Shown here: in pieces, positions 8,140 to 16,340 of the stretch | Position numbering within the stretch: the first letter of the stretch is position 1 | Layout: each line of letters opens with the position of its first letter | From: Halomarinibacterium sp041392125 | GTDB taxonomy: Bacteria > Bacteroidota > Bacteroidia > Flavobacteriales > Flavobacteriaceae | Direction of reading: 5' to 3' | Assembly (NCBI GenBank): GCA_041392125.1 | Contig: JAWKMR010000010.1 | Location: forward strand, 1-64,000 | Length of the DNA: 64,000 nt | The notes under the pieces: model-generated | Databases searched by the model: none | What the model saw: only the letters and a program-made list of their open reading frames with translations | Told to the model about the DNA's origin: nothing | Program-made: the position numbers and the translations under genes

Positions 8140-9258
8140 ATGAGAACACTATTAGTAATTTTGCTAATCGCAACTACCACACTTACTTCTTGCAAATCAA
8201 AATACCCAAATTTGGAAAAAGGTTTGTATGCAGAGTTTGTGACCAACAAAGGAACCTTTGTTGCCAAATTTTATGAAGAAACACCGCTTACCGTAGCCAA
8301 TTTTATAGAACTTTCGCAAGGAACCCACCCGTTGGTAGATTCTATTTACAAAGGCAAACCATTTTTCAACGGATTAACATTTCATCGTATCATTAAAGAT
8401 TTCATGATTCAAGGTGGTGATCCCCTTGGAACTGGTTCCGGAAACCCCGGCTACAAATTTCCGGATGAATTTAACGATGCCCTAAAACACAGTAAAAAAG
8501 GAATTTTGTCTATGGCAAATTCAGGTCCAGGTACTAACGGAAGTCAGTTTTTTATTACCTTAAAAGACACTCCATGGTTGGATGGAAAACATTCGGTTTT
8601 TGGAGAGATTGTATTAGGTCAGGAAGTGGTGGATTCCATCGGTTCGGTAGCTACCAGTAAGCCTGGCGACAAACCTGTTGATCCGGTGATTATTCAACAA
8701 GTAAATATAATTTCCAAAGAAATAACCGCTCCTTCGTTTACTGTCGAAATGGAAAAAATGGAAGCAATTCAGAAAGAAAAAGAAGCCGAAATGCTAAAAA
8801 TTGCTGCTTCCACAGTAGCGGCTATGGATGCATTGAAAAATCAAGCCGAAACATTACCTTCCGGATTACAAATTTATTGGAATCACAAAGGGAAAGGAAT
8901 GAAGCCTGCCGATGGAAGTAATATTTTAATTAATTATAATGGCTATTTTGCCGACGGTAGACTATTAGATACCAGTTCTGAAGAAGTGGCTAGAAAGTAC
9001 AATGCTTTTGATCACCGTAGAGCAGACTCTAATCAATACGGTCCTACCCTTGCACAGTACAGTCAAAATGCACAATTGATTGCAGGTTTTAAAGAAGGCC
9101 TCCTACAAATGAGTGTGGGTGATAAAATAACTGTTTTCATTCCTTCTCATTTAGGTTATGGAGCACAAGGATTAAGAGACCCAAGAACAGGGCAAGTCAT
9201 TGTTCCGCCGGATACCGATCTAATGTTTGAATTGGAATTGGTAGGATTAAAAGAATAG
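8140..9258 (+). CDS. Cyclophilin-FKBP fusion peptidyl-prolyl isomerase lipoprotein
   Basis: 372 residues with a lipobox at LTSC (Cys18). A cyclophilin domain spans roughly residues 27-195 (FHRIIKDFMIQGGDPLGTG, GPGTNGSQFFITL, WLDGKHSVFGEI). A charged helical linker rich in K and E follows, and then an FKBP domain (about 240-372; ILINYNGYFADGRLLDTS, GFKEGLLQMSVGDKITVFIP, GYGAQG). Two unrelated isomerase folds in one periplasm-facing lipoprotein should give a folding factor for secreted proteins. It follows gldI in the same operon and ends at a bidirectional terminator. Confidence 0.92.
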   Translation: MRTLLVILLIATTTLTSCKSKYPNLEKGLYAEFVTNKGTFVAKFYEETPLTVANFIELSQGTHPLVDSIYKGKPFFNGLTFHRIIKDFMIQGGDPLGTGSGNPGYKFPDEFNDALKHSKKGILSMANSGPGTNGSQFFITLKDTPWLDGKHSVFGEIVLGQEVVDSIGSVATSKPGDKPVDPVIIQQVNIISKEITAPSFTVEMEKMEAIQKEKEAEMLKIAASTVAAMDALKNQAETLPSGLQIYWNHKGKGMKPADGSNILINYNGYFADGRLLDTSSEEVARKYNAFDHRRADSNQYGPTLAQYSQNAQLIAGFKEGLLQMSVGDKITVFIPSHLGYGAQGLRDPRTGQVIVPPDTDLMFELELVGLKE

Positions 9259-9276
9259 TAAAATTGACTTAAAAAA

Positions 9277-9305
9277 AAAGCCGCTCTTTTGAGCGGCTTT
9301 TTTTA
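9277..9305. terminator. Bidirectional intrinsic terminator
   Basis: AAAGCCGCTC-TTTT-GAGCGGCTTT is a perfect 10-bp stem with a 4-nt loop, flanked by an A-run on the left and a T-run on the right. It can end both the gldI operon (plus) and pepD (minus), whose stop codon lies at 9303-9305. Confidence 0.9.
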
Positions 9306-10757
9306 TTTCGTTGGTATTTCTTTTAGAATTTCCTTAACGAATTTCCAAAATTTTTGCATCGAAGAAATACTGGCGCGTTCATCGGGAGAATGTGCTCCTT
9401 TAATGGTAGGGCCAAAAGAGATCATATCCATGTTTGGATAATTTTGACCTAAAATACCACACTCTAAACCTGCGTGACAAGCCGCTACGTGGGCTTTTTC
9501 ACCATTCATTGTTTCATAAATTTGTTCCATGACTTTCAAAATAGGGCTTTGCATATTGGGTGCCCAGCCAGGGTACTCCCCTTTAAAGGTTACCTCATAG
9601 CCCGATAAATTGAACACTGCTTTTAATGCGAATGCCAAATCTTCTTTGGAAGACTCCACCGAAGAACGTGTTAAGCAATCTATTTTTATATGTCCATCTT
9701 CTACTAAAATTTTAGCCACATTATTAGAAGTCTCCACCAACCCTTCAATAGCAGGGCTCATTCTGAAAACACCATTGTGCGCTCCATATACTGCATTGAC
9801 CAGTTTTACGGCATCCTCACTACTCATCACTTTTTTGGGATGTTTTGTTTCTTCTAATGCAATAGAAAGTGTAGGCTCTAAAAGAGTGTATTCGTTGCTA
9901 ATTTTCTCTTTTATAGTTTTAAATGCATCGTGAAAGTCTTCCCGATCTTCAGAAGAAACTGCTACAATTACTTCACTTTCTCTAGGAATGGCATTGCGTA
10001 AGCTACCCCCTTTAACTTCTCCAATTTCAATATAATTTAAGGTCGCTTGTAAAATTCTATTCATTAATTTATTGGCATTCCCCAACCCTTTATGAATATC
10101 CATACCACTATGTCCTCCTTGCAATCCTTTCAAAATAATTTTATAACCCTCTGCATTAATAGCAGGATTTACCTGTTGGTAGCTACCTTGTGCAGTTACA
10201 TCAACACCTCCGGCACAACCCACTCCTATTTCGTCGTCCTCTTCGGTATCGAGATTCAATAATATTTCACCTTTCAGCATACCTCCTTTTAATCCCATAG
10301 CACCGGTCATTCCGGTTTCCTCATCTATAGTAAACAATGCCTCCAGCTCAGGATGTGCAATGGTAGTGCTTTCCAAAATTGCCATAATCGTAGCTACGCC
10401 GAGGCCGTTGTCGGCTCCCAAGGTAGTCCCCTTGGCGCGAACCCAATCGCCATCTACTATCATTTCAATGCCTTGGGTATCAAAATTGAAATTGGTATCA
10501 TTATTTTTTTGATGCACCATGTCTAAGTGCGATTGCATGACTATGGGTTTTCGGTGTTCCATTCCCGGGGTGGCAGGCTTTCTTATAATGACATTACCCA
10601 CAGCATCTTCCATGGTTTCCAGACTTAATTTTTTTCCAAAGTCTTTCATAAACTGAATCACTTTTTCTTCCTTTTTAGAAGCGCGAGGCACTGCGTTTAA
10701 GTCGGCAAAATGATTCCAAACTTCTTTAGGTTCTAAATTTCTAATGGCTTCGTTCAT
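9303..10757 (-). CDS. pepD: Aminoacyl-histidine dipeptidase (M20, PepD-type)
   Basis: A 484-residue M20 metallopeptidase of the PepD/carnosinase-like group that hydrolyses Xaa-His and related dipeptides. Binuclear zinc motifs are visible in order: QSHLDMVHQK, LGADNGLGVA, the catalytic DEETGMTGAMGL, LNLDTEEDDEI and the C-terminal CHAGLECG and GAHSPDE. No signal peptide is present, so it is cytosolic. The length is normal. It is a monocistronic gene with a TACTTTTG box 22 bp upstream and a shared terminator at its 3' end. Confidence 0.93.
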   Translation of the reverse strand: MNEAIRNLEPKEVWNHFADLNAVPRASKKEEKVIQFMKDFGKKLSLETMEDAVGNVIIRKPATPGMEHRKPIVMQSHLDMVHQKNNDTNFNFDTQGIEMIVDGDWVRAKGTTLGADNGLGVATIMAILESTTIAHPELEALFTIDEETGMTGAMGLKGGMLKGEILLNLDTEEDDEIGVGCAGGVDVTAQGSYQQVNPAINAEGYKIILKGLQGGHSGMDIHKGLGNANKLMNRILQATLNYIEIGEVKGGSLRNAIPRESEVIVAVSSEDREDFHDAFKTIKEKISNEYTLLEPTLSIALEETKHPKKVMSSEDAVKLVNAVYGAHNGVFRMSPAIEGLVETSNNVAKILVEDGHIKIDCLTRSSVESSKEDLAFALKAVFNLSGYEVTFKGEYPGWAPNMQSPILKVMEQIYETMNGEKAHVAACHAGLECGILGQNYPNMDMISFGPTIKGAHSPDERASISSMQKFWKFVKEILKEIPTK

Positions 10758-10779
10758 GGCATAAATTTTAAGAAGACTT

Positions 10780-10787
10780 CAAAAGTA
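10780..10787 (-). promoter_or_regulatory. -7 promoter box TACTTTTG for pepD
   Basis: An exact TAnnTTTG match on the minus strand, 22 bp before the pepD ATG. A -33 TTG is not evident. Confidence 0.5.
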
Positions 10788-10832
10788 CTTCATATTCTTG
10801 TTTTAGAAAATTATAGGTTAAAGATTTCTTTG

Positions 10833-10840
10833 TATGTTTG
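10833..10840 (+). promoter_or_regulatory. TATGTTTG box abutting the DUF3810 start
   Basis: An exact TAnnTTTG match ending only 3 bp before the ATG at 10844. If it is used, the transcript would be leaderless or begin within the first codons. It could also be a chance match in AT-rich sequence. Confidence 0.35.
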
Positions 10841-10843
10841 AAA

Positions 10844-11911
10844 ATGCAAAAAAGAACACGATTACTATTAGCCGCTACATTGGTTGTTCAGATTATTGCA
10901 TTACGAGTCCTTAGAAATTTTCCCGAATTCATTGAAGCCTATTACAGTCAAGGTATTTACCCATACATTTCGAAGATATTACGCTATATTTTTGGGTGGA
11001 TTCCCTTTTCTATAGGAGATATTTTTTATATCATCATTACACTTTTAGCGATACGTTGGCTAGTAAAAAACTTCAAAAGACTTACCAAAGAACCCGTTTG
11101 GTTTTTTGTGGATATTGTTGCTACACTCTCTATTGCTTATGCTGTTTTTAATTTGGTTTGGGGTCTTAATTATTTACGCCCCGCTTTACATAAAACGCTG
11201 GAACTAAACAATGATTACACTACGGAAGAACTCCTGATTACTACCCAGCGACTCATTGAAAAAAGCAACGAAATACATCGATCGTTAGGGTTTAGTGATA
11301 GCACAAAAATAGACTTACCTTATACACAAAAAGAAATTTTTGAAAAATCTATTCAAGGGTATCAAAGTCTTGAAAAAGAGTATCCTAACTTAAGCTATTC
11401 GCCTACCAGTATTAAAAAAAGTGGTTGGAGTTTGGGTCTAACGTATATGGGATATAGTGGCTATTACAACCCTTTTACCGGCGAAGCACAAGTAAACAGG
11501 CTTATAAAAAGTTATAAATTTCCGGTAGTAGCCTGTCATGAACAAGCGCATCAAATTGGTTACGCTGCCGAAAATGAAGCCAATTTTATTGCCACTTTAG
11601 CCACCTTACATAACAAAGACCCATACATTCAATATACCGGGTATATTTTTGCATTGCGTTATTGCCTTAATGAATTGGCCCGTAGAGACATGGCTGCCTA
11701 TGAAGAAATTTTACCAACGGTAAATTTTGGAATACTTGAAAGCTATCGTGAAATGCGAGAGTTTTGGTTATCGTATAAAAATCCTTTCGAAGCCATTTCA
11801 AAAGCTTTTTGGGATCAATTTTTAAAAGCCAATAACCAAAGTAAGGGTATTGAAAGCTATAGTTACATGGTAGCCTTAGTGGTCAATTATTTTGAAGACA
11901 AGCCACTTTGA
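10844..11911 (+). CDS. DUF3810 membrane protein with zinc-peptidase-like motif
   Basis: 355 residues from the ATG at 10844; a TTG two codons earlier is less likely. Three N-terminal hydrophobic segments (LLLAATLVVQIIALRVL, PFSIGDIFYIIITLLAIRWL, FFVDIVATLSIAYAVFNLVWGL) anchor the protein. The extracytoplasmic or cytosolic C-terminal part carries HEQAHQIGYAAENEANF, with His232 and His236 and a nearby acidic residue, close to the HExxH...E pattern of zinc metallopeptidases. The family is known only as DUF3810. Peptidase activity is an inference from the motif. The 3' gap contains no strong terminator. Confidence 0.8.
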   Translation: MQKRTRLLLAATLVVQIIALRVLRNFPEFIEAYYSQGIYPYISKILRYIFGWIPFSIGDIFYIIITLLAIRWLVKNFKRLTKEPVWFFVDIVATLSIAYAVFNLVWGLNYLRPALHKTLELNNDYTTEELLITTQRLIEKSNEIHRSLGFSDSTKIDLPYTQKEIFEKSIQGYQSLEKEYPNLSYSPTSIKKSGWSLGLTYMGYSGYYNPFTGEAQVNRLIKSYKFPVVACHEQAHQIGYAAENEANFIATLATLHNKDPYIQYTGYIFALRYCLNELARRDMAAYEEILPTVNFGILESYREMREFWLSYKNPFEAISKAFWDQFLKANNQSKGIESYSYMVALVVNYFEDKPL

Positions 11912-11969
11912 TTTCTCTTAACATCTTGTTAAAGAAGTGTCTTTTTAAAAGAAATTAAATCTACATTAC

Positions 11970-11977
11970 TATCTTTA
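11970..11977 (+). promoter_or_regulatory. Probable -7 box TATCTTTA for the amidohydrolase pair
   Basis: One mismatch from TAnnTTTG, 27 bp before the ATG at 12005, in the 93-bp gap after the DUF3810 gene. No clear -33 TTG is present. Confidence 0.4.
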
Positions 11978-12004
11978 AAAAGTTATTTAACCAACCCTTT
12001 TCAG

Positions 12005-14956
12005 ATGAAAAAAATACGCATTTTAAGTTTGCTGCTCCTTTTTATTGGAATGGCAAACGCCCAGGATTATTTCCCCAAAAATGACGGTGTAAAAGAAGAA
12101 AACAATAATTATGTTGCTTTTACTAATGCCACGCTGTATGTTTCTCCTACACAACTCATTAAAAATGGTACCCTTCTTATTCAAAACGGGAAAGTAGTGG
12201 CGTCAGGAAGCACTGTTACCATTCCTAAAAATTGCATCATTATCGATTTAGACGGAAAATATGTATATCCTTCTTTTATTGATAGCTATACCAACTTCGG
12301 AATTGAAAAACCCAAAAGACAGGGAGGGGGAAGATCACCACAATATGATGCTTCCCGCGAAGGATTTTACTGGAATGACCATATTTTGGCCGAACAAAAA
12401 GGGATTGGCAGTTTTAAATATGCCGGAAAAGATGCCGAAGAATTACGAAAGTTGGGTTTTGGGGTTGTTAATACCCACCTTATGGACGGTATTGCCCGTG
12501 GCACCGGGGTTTTAGTAGCCCTAAATGACGAAGCGGGAGATGCTACCCGGATTTTAAACGACCAGTCCGGACAATTTTTTTCGTTTGAAAAAAGTGTTAC
12601 CAGTAACCAGTCGTATCCTTCTTCACTCATGGGAGCTATCGCATTGCTTAAACAAATGTACAGCGATATGGATTGGTACGCCAAAGGAAATAGCAAAACC
12701 AAGGATCGCTCTTTAGAAGCTATGATTGAAAATAAAAGCCGGACTTCCTTTTTTGAAGCTGGAAACAAAGGAAACGACCTTAGAGCCGATAAAATTGCAG
12801 ACCAATTCAACCTAAATTATGTGATTGTTGGTGGCGGCGATGAATACGAAGCCATTGAAAGCATAAAACAAACTAATGCGAAATATATTATCCCTATCAA
12901 TTTTCCGGCAGCGTATGATGTAAGCAACCCATATTTTGCAAAATATATTGATTTGGCCGATATGCGCGAATGGAATCAAGCGCCGCAAAACCCAAAAGTA
13001 CTCACTGACAATAACATTACTTTCGCCTTAACAACTTTTCAATTGGACAAAGTTTCGGAGTTTTCAAAAAATCTTCAAAAAGCCATTGATTATGGTTTCA
13101 ATAAAACAAAAGCATTGGAAGCCTTAACTACGGTTCCTGCTTCACTCTTAGGACAAAATAGTTCCTTAGGAACACTGGAAGCCGGTAAATGGGCTAACTT
13201 TTTAATTACATCCGGAGATATTTTTGATAAAGAGACAACGCTTTACGAAAACTGGGTGCAAGGAAAAAAACATGTGATTAACGATAAGGACCAAAAAGAT
13301 ATTCGCGGTGTTTATGCCCTTTCTGCCGGTGGAAAAAATTACGAGATGACCCTTTCGGGTGACCTTTCAAAACCAAAAATTGAAGTAAAACAAGACACAA
13401 TTAAACGAACTTCAAAAATTAGTTATGACAATAATTGGGTCACTTTTTCATTTGAAGACGATACAAAAGAGCTTAACCGCGCCACGGGGTTAATTCCATC
13501 CTCCGGAGCTAATTTTAATGGAAAATTAGTATTGCCCAACGGGGTCGAAACTACTTTTACAGCCGTAAGAACTGGCGATGCTAAAGAAGCTGAAAAAGAT
13601 AAAAAAGAAGAAAACACCCTCCCGGAAATTGTCCCCCTTACCTACCCCAATGTGGGTTACGGTAATACTGCAAAGCCTAAACCACAAACGATGTTATTCA
13701 AAAATGCAACGGTTTGGACCAGTGAGGATACAGGTATTTTGGAAAACACCGATGTGTTAGTGAAAAATGGAAAAATTGAAAGGGTAGGCAAAAATCTAAG
13801 TGCTTCCGGAGCTATTGTTATTGATGCCACAGGAAAACATCTTACTGCCGGAATTATCGATGAACATTCACATATCGCAGCTTTGAGTATCAATGAAGGA
13901 GGACAAAATTCTTCTGCAGAAGTTAAAATTGAAGATGTGATAAATTCCGAAGACATTAATATTTACCGAAATCTAGCCGGAGGTGTTACCAGTGTTCAAA
14001 TTTTACATGGCTCGGCAAACCCTATTGGTGGTCGTTCGGCAATTATTAAATTAAAATGGGGTGAAGAAGCCGATGGTCTAGTTTATAAAAATAGCCCTAA
14101 GTTCATCAAATTTGCTTTGGGAGAAAACGTAAAACAAAGCAATTGGCAAAGTTTTAATCGTTTTCCGCAAACTCGTATGGGCGTAGAGCAATTGTATGTA
14201 AACTATTTTAACAGAGCTAAAGAATATGATGCTTTAAAGAAAAGTGGAAAACCCTATCGCTACGATGAAGAAATGGAAGTCCTTGCCGAAATTCTAAATG
14301 GCGAACGATATATAAGTTGCCATAGCTATGTTCAAAGTGAAATTAATATGCTGATGAAGGTGGCAGAAAAATTCAACTTTAAAGTAAACACCTTTACCCA
14401 TATTCTGGAAGGATATAAAGTAGCCGATAAAATGGCTGCGCATGGTGTAGGCGGTTCTACGTTTAGTGATTGGTGGGCCTACAAGTATGAAGTAAATGAT
14501 GCCATCCCTTATAATGCAGCTATTATGACCCGAGCTGGTGTTACAACTGCCATAAACAGTGACGATGATGAAATGTCTCGTAGATTAAATCAAGAAGCGG
14601 CAAAAACCATAAAGTATGGTGGCATGAGCGAAGAAGAAGCGTGGAAAATGGTCACCATTAATCCGGCAAAACTGTTACACTTAGATAACCGTACCGGAAG
14701 TATTAAAGAAGGGAAAGATGCTGATTTGGTGTTGTGGACAGACCATCCGCTTTCCATTTACGCAAAAGCTGAAAAAACAATTGTTGATGGTACTGTGTAT
14801 TTCGATTTGGAAACCGATAAAGCCAAAAGAGAAGCCATTAAAGCTGAAAAAAATACATTGATAAAAATGATGCTTTCTGAAAAATCGGGAGGTGGTAAAA
14901 CCCGAGAACCTATGAAAAAAGACCGAATCGATTTTGAATGTGAAACCCTAAACTAA
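12005..14956 (+). CDS. Secreted two-module amidohydrolase family protein
   Basis: 983 residues with a Sec signal peptide (cleavage near ANA-QD, residue 19/20). Two amidohydrolase-type modules are joined by a beta-rich linker. The N-terminal module (about 25-430) has lost the HxH motif: the expected site reads FIDSYTNFG. The C-terminal module (about 555-965) keeps it: GIIDEHSHIA with His621 and His623, His773 (SCHS), His799 (FTHILEG) and Asp853 (INSDDDE). These match the metal ligands of the amidohydrolase superfamily. Substrate is unknown; imidazolonepropionase- and dihydroorotase-like hydrolysis of cyclic amides is typical of the superfamily. A paralog follows after 7 bp. Confidence 0.85.
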   Translation: MKKIRILSLLLLFIGMANAQDYFPKNDGVKEENNNYVAFTNATLYVSPTQLIKNGTLLIQNGKVVASGSTVTIPKNCIIIDLDGKYVYPSFIDSYTNFGIEKPKRQGGGRSPQYDASREGFYWNDHILAEQKGIGSFKYAGKDAEELRKLGFGVVNTHLMDGIARGTGVLVALNDEAGDATRILNDQSGQFFSFEKSVTSNQSYPSSLMGAIALLKQMYSDMDWYAKGNSKTKDRSLEAMIENKSRTSFFEAGNKGNDLRADKIADQFNLNYVIVGGGDEYEAIESIKQTNAKYIIPINFPAAYDVSNPYFAKYIDLADMREWNQAPQNPKVLTDNNITFALTTFQLDKVSEFSKNLQKAIDYGFNKTKALEALTTVPASLLGQNSSLGTLEAGKWANFLITSGDIFDKETTLYENWVQGKKHVINDKDQKDIRGVYALSAGGKNYEMTLSGDLSKPKIEVKQDTIKRTSKISYDNNWVTFSFEDDTKELNRATGLIPSSGANFNGKLVLPNGVETTFTAVRTGDAKEAEKDKKEENTLPEIVPLTYPNVGYGNTAKPKPQTMLFKNATVWTSEDTGILENTDVLVKNGKIERVGKNLSASGAIVIDATGKHLTAGIIDEHSHIAALSINEGGQNSSAEVKIEDVINSEDINIYRNLAGGVTSVQILHGSANPIGGRSAIIKLKWGEEADGLVYKNSPKFIKFALGENVKQSNWQSFNRFPQTRMGVEQLYVNYFNRAKEYDALKKSGKPYRYDEEMEVLAEILNGERYISCHSYVQSEINMLMKVAEKFNFKVNTFTHILEGYKVADKMAAHGVGGSTFSDWWAYKYEVNDAIPYNAAIMTRAGVTTAINSDDDEMSRRLNQEAAKTIKYGGMSEEEAWKMVTINPAKLLHLDNRTGSIKEGKDADLVLWTDHPLSIYAKAEKTIVDGTVYFDLETDKAKREAIKAEKNTLIKMMLSEKSGGGKTREPMKKDRIDFECETLN

Positions 14957-14963
14957 GCCAATT

Positions 14964-16259
14964 ATGAAAATCATTAAAAACATACTTTTAGCTACTATTA
15001 TAAGTATTGGGCTTCATGTTTGGGCTCAACAAACTCCTGCTCCGGCTCAATCGGAAACCATTATTTTATCGGGGGCCACCCTCCATATTGGTAATGGAAC
15101 TGTGATTGAAAATGGTTATATCATTTTCGAAAACGGAAAAATTACAGAGGTAGGACAAGGAGCAACCCGTAAAGAAGGAAAAATGATAAATACCAACGGA
15201 AAACATATTTATCCGGGAATCATAGCGCCGGTTTCATCCTTGGGATTGGTAGAAATTGATGCTGTTCGGGCTACTAGTGACGATGATGAAATTGGAGACT
15301 TTATTCCCAATATTCGCAGCCTTATTGCGTATAATGCCGAAAGTAAAGTGGTCGAAAGTATGCGTCCCAATGGGGTGCTTTTAGCGCAAATTACTCCGCA
15401 GGGAGGTGGTATTTCGGGAACTTCATCGGTAGTACAATTAGATGCCTGGAACTGGGAAGATGCCGTTGTAAAAGTAGATGATGGTATTCATGTATATTGG
15501 TCCAATACCTATCGCCGAGGGCGTTGGTGGATGGGTGAAGAGCGAGGTTGGAAACCTAATAAGGATTACGAAAAAGATACCGATGCTTTCAAAATGTATG
15601 TTGCTAATGCAAAAGCCTATTCAAAAACTACTTCAGTAAGTAAAAATGAAGGATTTGAAGCTATGCAAGGTCTTTTTACCGGCGCTCAAACTGCTTATCT
15701 CTATGCGCAAGGGGAAAAAGAAATTATTGATGGCGTTACTGCCTGCAAGGAAGCCGGAATTCAAAAAATTGTTTTAGTAGGTGGGTATGAAGCTTACAAG
15801 ATTATTCCATTTTTAAAACAACACAATATTCCGGTAATTGTGGATAGAGTTCACTCCACTCCGGATAGAGACGATGACGATTACGATTTACCGTATAAAC
15901 TCCCGAAACTCTTAACAGATGGTGGATTAACCGTTAGTCTAAATGCCCGTGGACAAATGGAACGAATGAATACTCGTAATCTTCCATTTTATGCAGGGCA
16001 GGTTGCTGGGCAAGGAATGGACAAAGAAGAAGCGCTAAAACTAATTACTTCGAATACAGCCAAAGTATTAGGGATAGATGCTAATTACGGTACTTTGGAA
16101 GCAGGTAAAAGCGCCACGCTGTTTATTTCTGAAGGTGACGCCTTAGATATGCGAACCAATGTAATTTCCCACGCCTTTATAGACGGAAGAGAAATTTCGT
16201 TGGAAACGTATCAAACAAACCTTTGGAAACGTTATGCCGGAAAGTTTGGTCAAAACTAA
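14964..16259 (+). CDS. Secreted amidohydrolase-like protein lacking metal ligands
   Basis: 431 residues with a signal peptide (cleavage near HVWA-QQ). The fold signature is visible at both ends: the N-terminal beta sandwich (ILSGATLHIGNGTVIENGYI) and the C-terminal LGIDANYGTLEAGKSATLFI, typical of composite amidohydrolases. However, the metal motif position reads GIIAPVSSLG, without HxH, and no replacement histidines are apparent. It is similar in layout to the first module of the preceding gene. It probably acts as a non-catalytic partner, or binds ligand, in a complex with the upstream protein. A terminator follows at 16281. Confidence 0.8.
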   Translation: MKIIKNILLATIISIGLHVWAQQTPAPAQSETIILSGATLHIGNGTVIENGYIIFENGKITEVGQGATRKEGKMINTNGKHIYPGIIAPVSSLGLVEIDAVRATSDDDEIGDFIPNIRSLIAYNAESKVVESMRPNGVLLAQITPQGGGISGTSSVVQLDAWNWEDAVVKVDDGIHVYWSNTYRRGRWWMGEERGWKPNKDYEKDTDAFKMYVANAKAYSKTTSVSKNEGFEAMQGLFTGAQTAYLYAQGEKEIIDGVTACKEAGIQKIVLVGGYEAYKIIPFLKQHNIPVIVDRVHSTPDRDDDDYDLPYKLPKLLTDGGLTVSLNARGQMERMNTRNLPFYAGQVAGQGMDKEEALKLITSNTAKVLGIDANYGTLEAGKSATLFISEGDALDMRTNVISHAFIDGREISLETYQTNLWKRYAGKFGQN

Positions 16260-16280
16260 AAGACAGACTCCTCAATTTTT

Positions 16281-16310
16281 AAAAACAGTCCGTAAAAGGG
16301 CTGTTTTTTT
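16281..16310 (+). terminator. Intrinsic terminator after the amidohydrolase operon
   Basis: AAAAACAG-T-CC paired with GG-G-CTGTTTTT around a GTAAAA loop, one G-U pair, followed by a T-run. It ends the two-gene amidohydrolase transcript. A TATCTTAG sequence just after the T-run may be the next promoter. Confidence 0.8.
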
Positions 16311-16340
16311 TATCTTAGCTCTTGTTAAAATTCATCCCTT

